Shown here piece by piece: positions 63,415-64,000 of a DNA stretch of 64,000 nucleotides. The stretch is from an uncultured Flavobacteriaceae bacterium (GTDB taxonomy: Bacteria > Bacteroidota > Bacteroidia > Flavobacteriales > Flavobacteriaceae), in NCBI GenBank assembly GCA_947486785.1, contig CANKUU010000001.1, forward strand, positions 310,001-374,000, read 5' to 3'. Below the pieces are notes generated by a model. The model worked only from the letters and a program-made list of their open reading frames with translations. It was not told where the DNA came from and did not search any database. Position numbers and translations under genes: made by a program. How positions within the stretch are numbered: position 1 is the first letter of the stretch; every line of letters starts with the position of its first letter.

Positions 63415-64000
63415 TTAAAATATGCTTCCTTTTAATAATAAACCTTCTGTTTCTGCTAAACCAAACATCAAGTTCATATTTTGAACTGCTTGTCCGGATG
63501 CCCCTTTTAATAAATTATCTATGGCAGATGTTATTAAAAGAGTATCATTATGTTGATGTAAATGAATATGACATAAATTGGTATTTACAACTTGTTTTAA
63601 ATGGATGGGTGCCTCAGAAATATGAGTAAAAGAGGCATCCATGTAAAAATCTTTGTACAGCTGAATTACGTTTTCAAATTTTTCTTCCAAGTTGAGATAG
63701 GCCGTTGCAAAAATTCCTCTTGTAAAGTTTCCCCTGTTCGGTAGAAAGTATAGGCTACCAATATTTTTTTGTAATGACCTTAAGCTTTCATTGATTTCAC
63801 TTAAATGTTGATGCGTAAAAGGTTTATACCAACTTACATTATTATTTCGCCAACTATAATGTGTGTTATTAGACAAACTTACACCTGCACCCGTACTGCC
63901 CGTAACTGCATTTATATGAACGTTTTGCTTTAATTTATTTGCTTTTGCTAGGGGTAATAAGGCGAGTTGAATAGCAGTAGCAAAACATCCTGGATTGGCA
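63415..64000 (-). CDS. argC: N-acyl-gamma-glutamyl-phosphate reductase, C-terminal part
   Basis: The gene runs in from beyond the window; the visible ~194 codons start with ANPGCFATAIQLAL, which contains the catalytic cysteine of ArgC, followed by VTGSTGAGVSLSNN, the HxxE-type SEINESLRSLQ region and the C-terminal ANSTY-like NMLMFGLAETEGLLL end. It reduces N-acylglutamyl phosphate to the semialdehyde. A 153-codon frame beginning at 63876 (TTG) is an internal artefact; the true start is outside. It is the most upstream visible gene of the arg/pro operon, 13 bases before proC. Confidence 0.93.
   Translation of the reverse strand, partial: ANPGCFATAIQLALLPLAKANKLKQNVHINAVTGSTGAGVSLSNNTHYSWRNNNVSWYKPFTHQHLSEINESLRSLQKNIGSLYFLPNRGNFTRGIFATAYLNLEEKFENVIQLYKDFYMDASFTHISEAPIHLKQVVNTNLCHIHLHQHNDTLLITSAIDNLLKGASGQAVQNMNLMFGLAETEGLLLKGSIF

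Noticed and set aside
63415-63876. A short complete gene of 153 codons
   Set aside because: It begins at an internal TTG; the reading frame continues upstream with the ArgC catalytic motif and leaves the window.

Overview
The window looks like a chromosome segment of a marine-type Flavobacteriaceae bacterium (phylum Bacteroidota). The evidence is AT-rich DNA, a SusC/SusD pair, many lipoproteins with Bacteroidota-type signals, promoter elements of the TAnnTTTG type, FG-GAP/UnbV lipoproteins, a mevalonate-pathway operon, and an arginine operon with the Bacteroidota-type ArgF'. Coding density is high and most neighbours are operonic. I saw no rRNA, tRNA, CRISPR array, insertion sequence or prophage.

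Layout. 1-523: the end of a ParD/ParE toxin-antitoxin pair followed by a long attC-like stem-loop. 583-6629: a cluster with two ATP-grasp-type ligases (one predicted only from weak signals, one with a histone-H1-like tail), a GCS2-type carboxylate-amine ligase, a class-I amidotransferase-like protein and two esterases. It looks like an uncharacterised amide or peptide metabolite pathway and is the best candidate for an undescribed system. 6886-9776: Fe-S and redox genes (Mrp, NifU C-terminal protein, ferredoxin-NADP reductase, 2Fe-2S ferredoxin). 9816-14541: an ABC exporter, a penicillin-acylase lipoprotein and a secreted unknown. 14843-17669: a decaying D-amino-acid/dipeptide operon. Its GntP permease and M19 dipeptidase are internally deleted pseudogenes, while RidA and the D-threonine-aldolase-like enzyme remain intact. 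17798-22097: aquaporin, a coiled-coil lipoprotein, a phosphoesterase, a beta-propeller-like protein and a GyrI-like protein.

22099-30149: a vanadium-haloperoxidase/PAP2-like lipoprotein with two tandem ~1100-residue FG-GAP/UnbV lipoproteins. 30426-46158: a carbohydrate region with a sodium symporter, xylA/xylB, SusD/SusC and, divergent from SusC across a LacI-type operator, lacI-pgmB-GH65 phosphorylase-GH13. Maltose-like alpha-glucosides would be phosphorolysed by GH65 to glucose and beta-glucose-1-phosphate, and the latter isomerised by PgmB. Xylose would enter the pentose phosphate pathway through XylA and XylB. 46320-48337: a glycerophosphodiesterase lipoprotein and an HI0933-type flavoprotein.

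48606-53464: mevalonate operon (diphosphomevalonate decarboxylase, mevalonate kinase, UbiA-type prenyltransferase), then a nitrilase and a RluB-like protein whose catalytic aspartate is replaced by glutamate. 53481-55127: an M1 peptidase. 55335-64000: an interleaved arginine/proline operon on the minus strand, argC (cut by the window edge)-proC-argD-proA-proB-argF'-argB-argE-argH. Residue Ser90 of ArgF' suggests N-succinylated intermediates.
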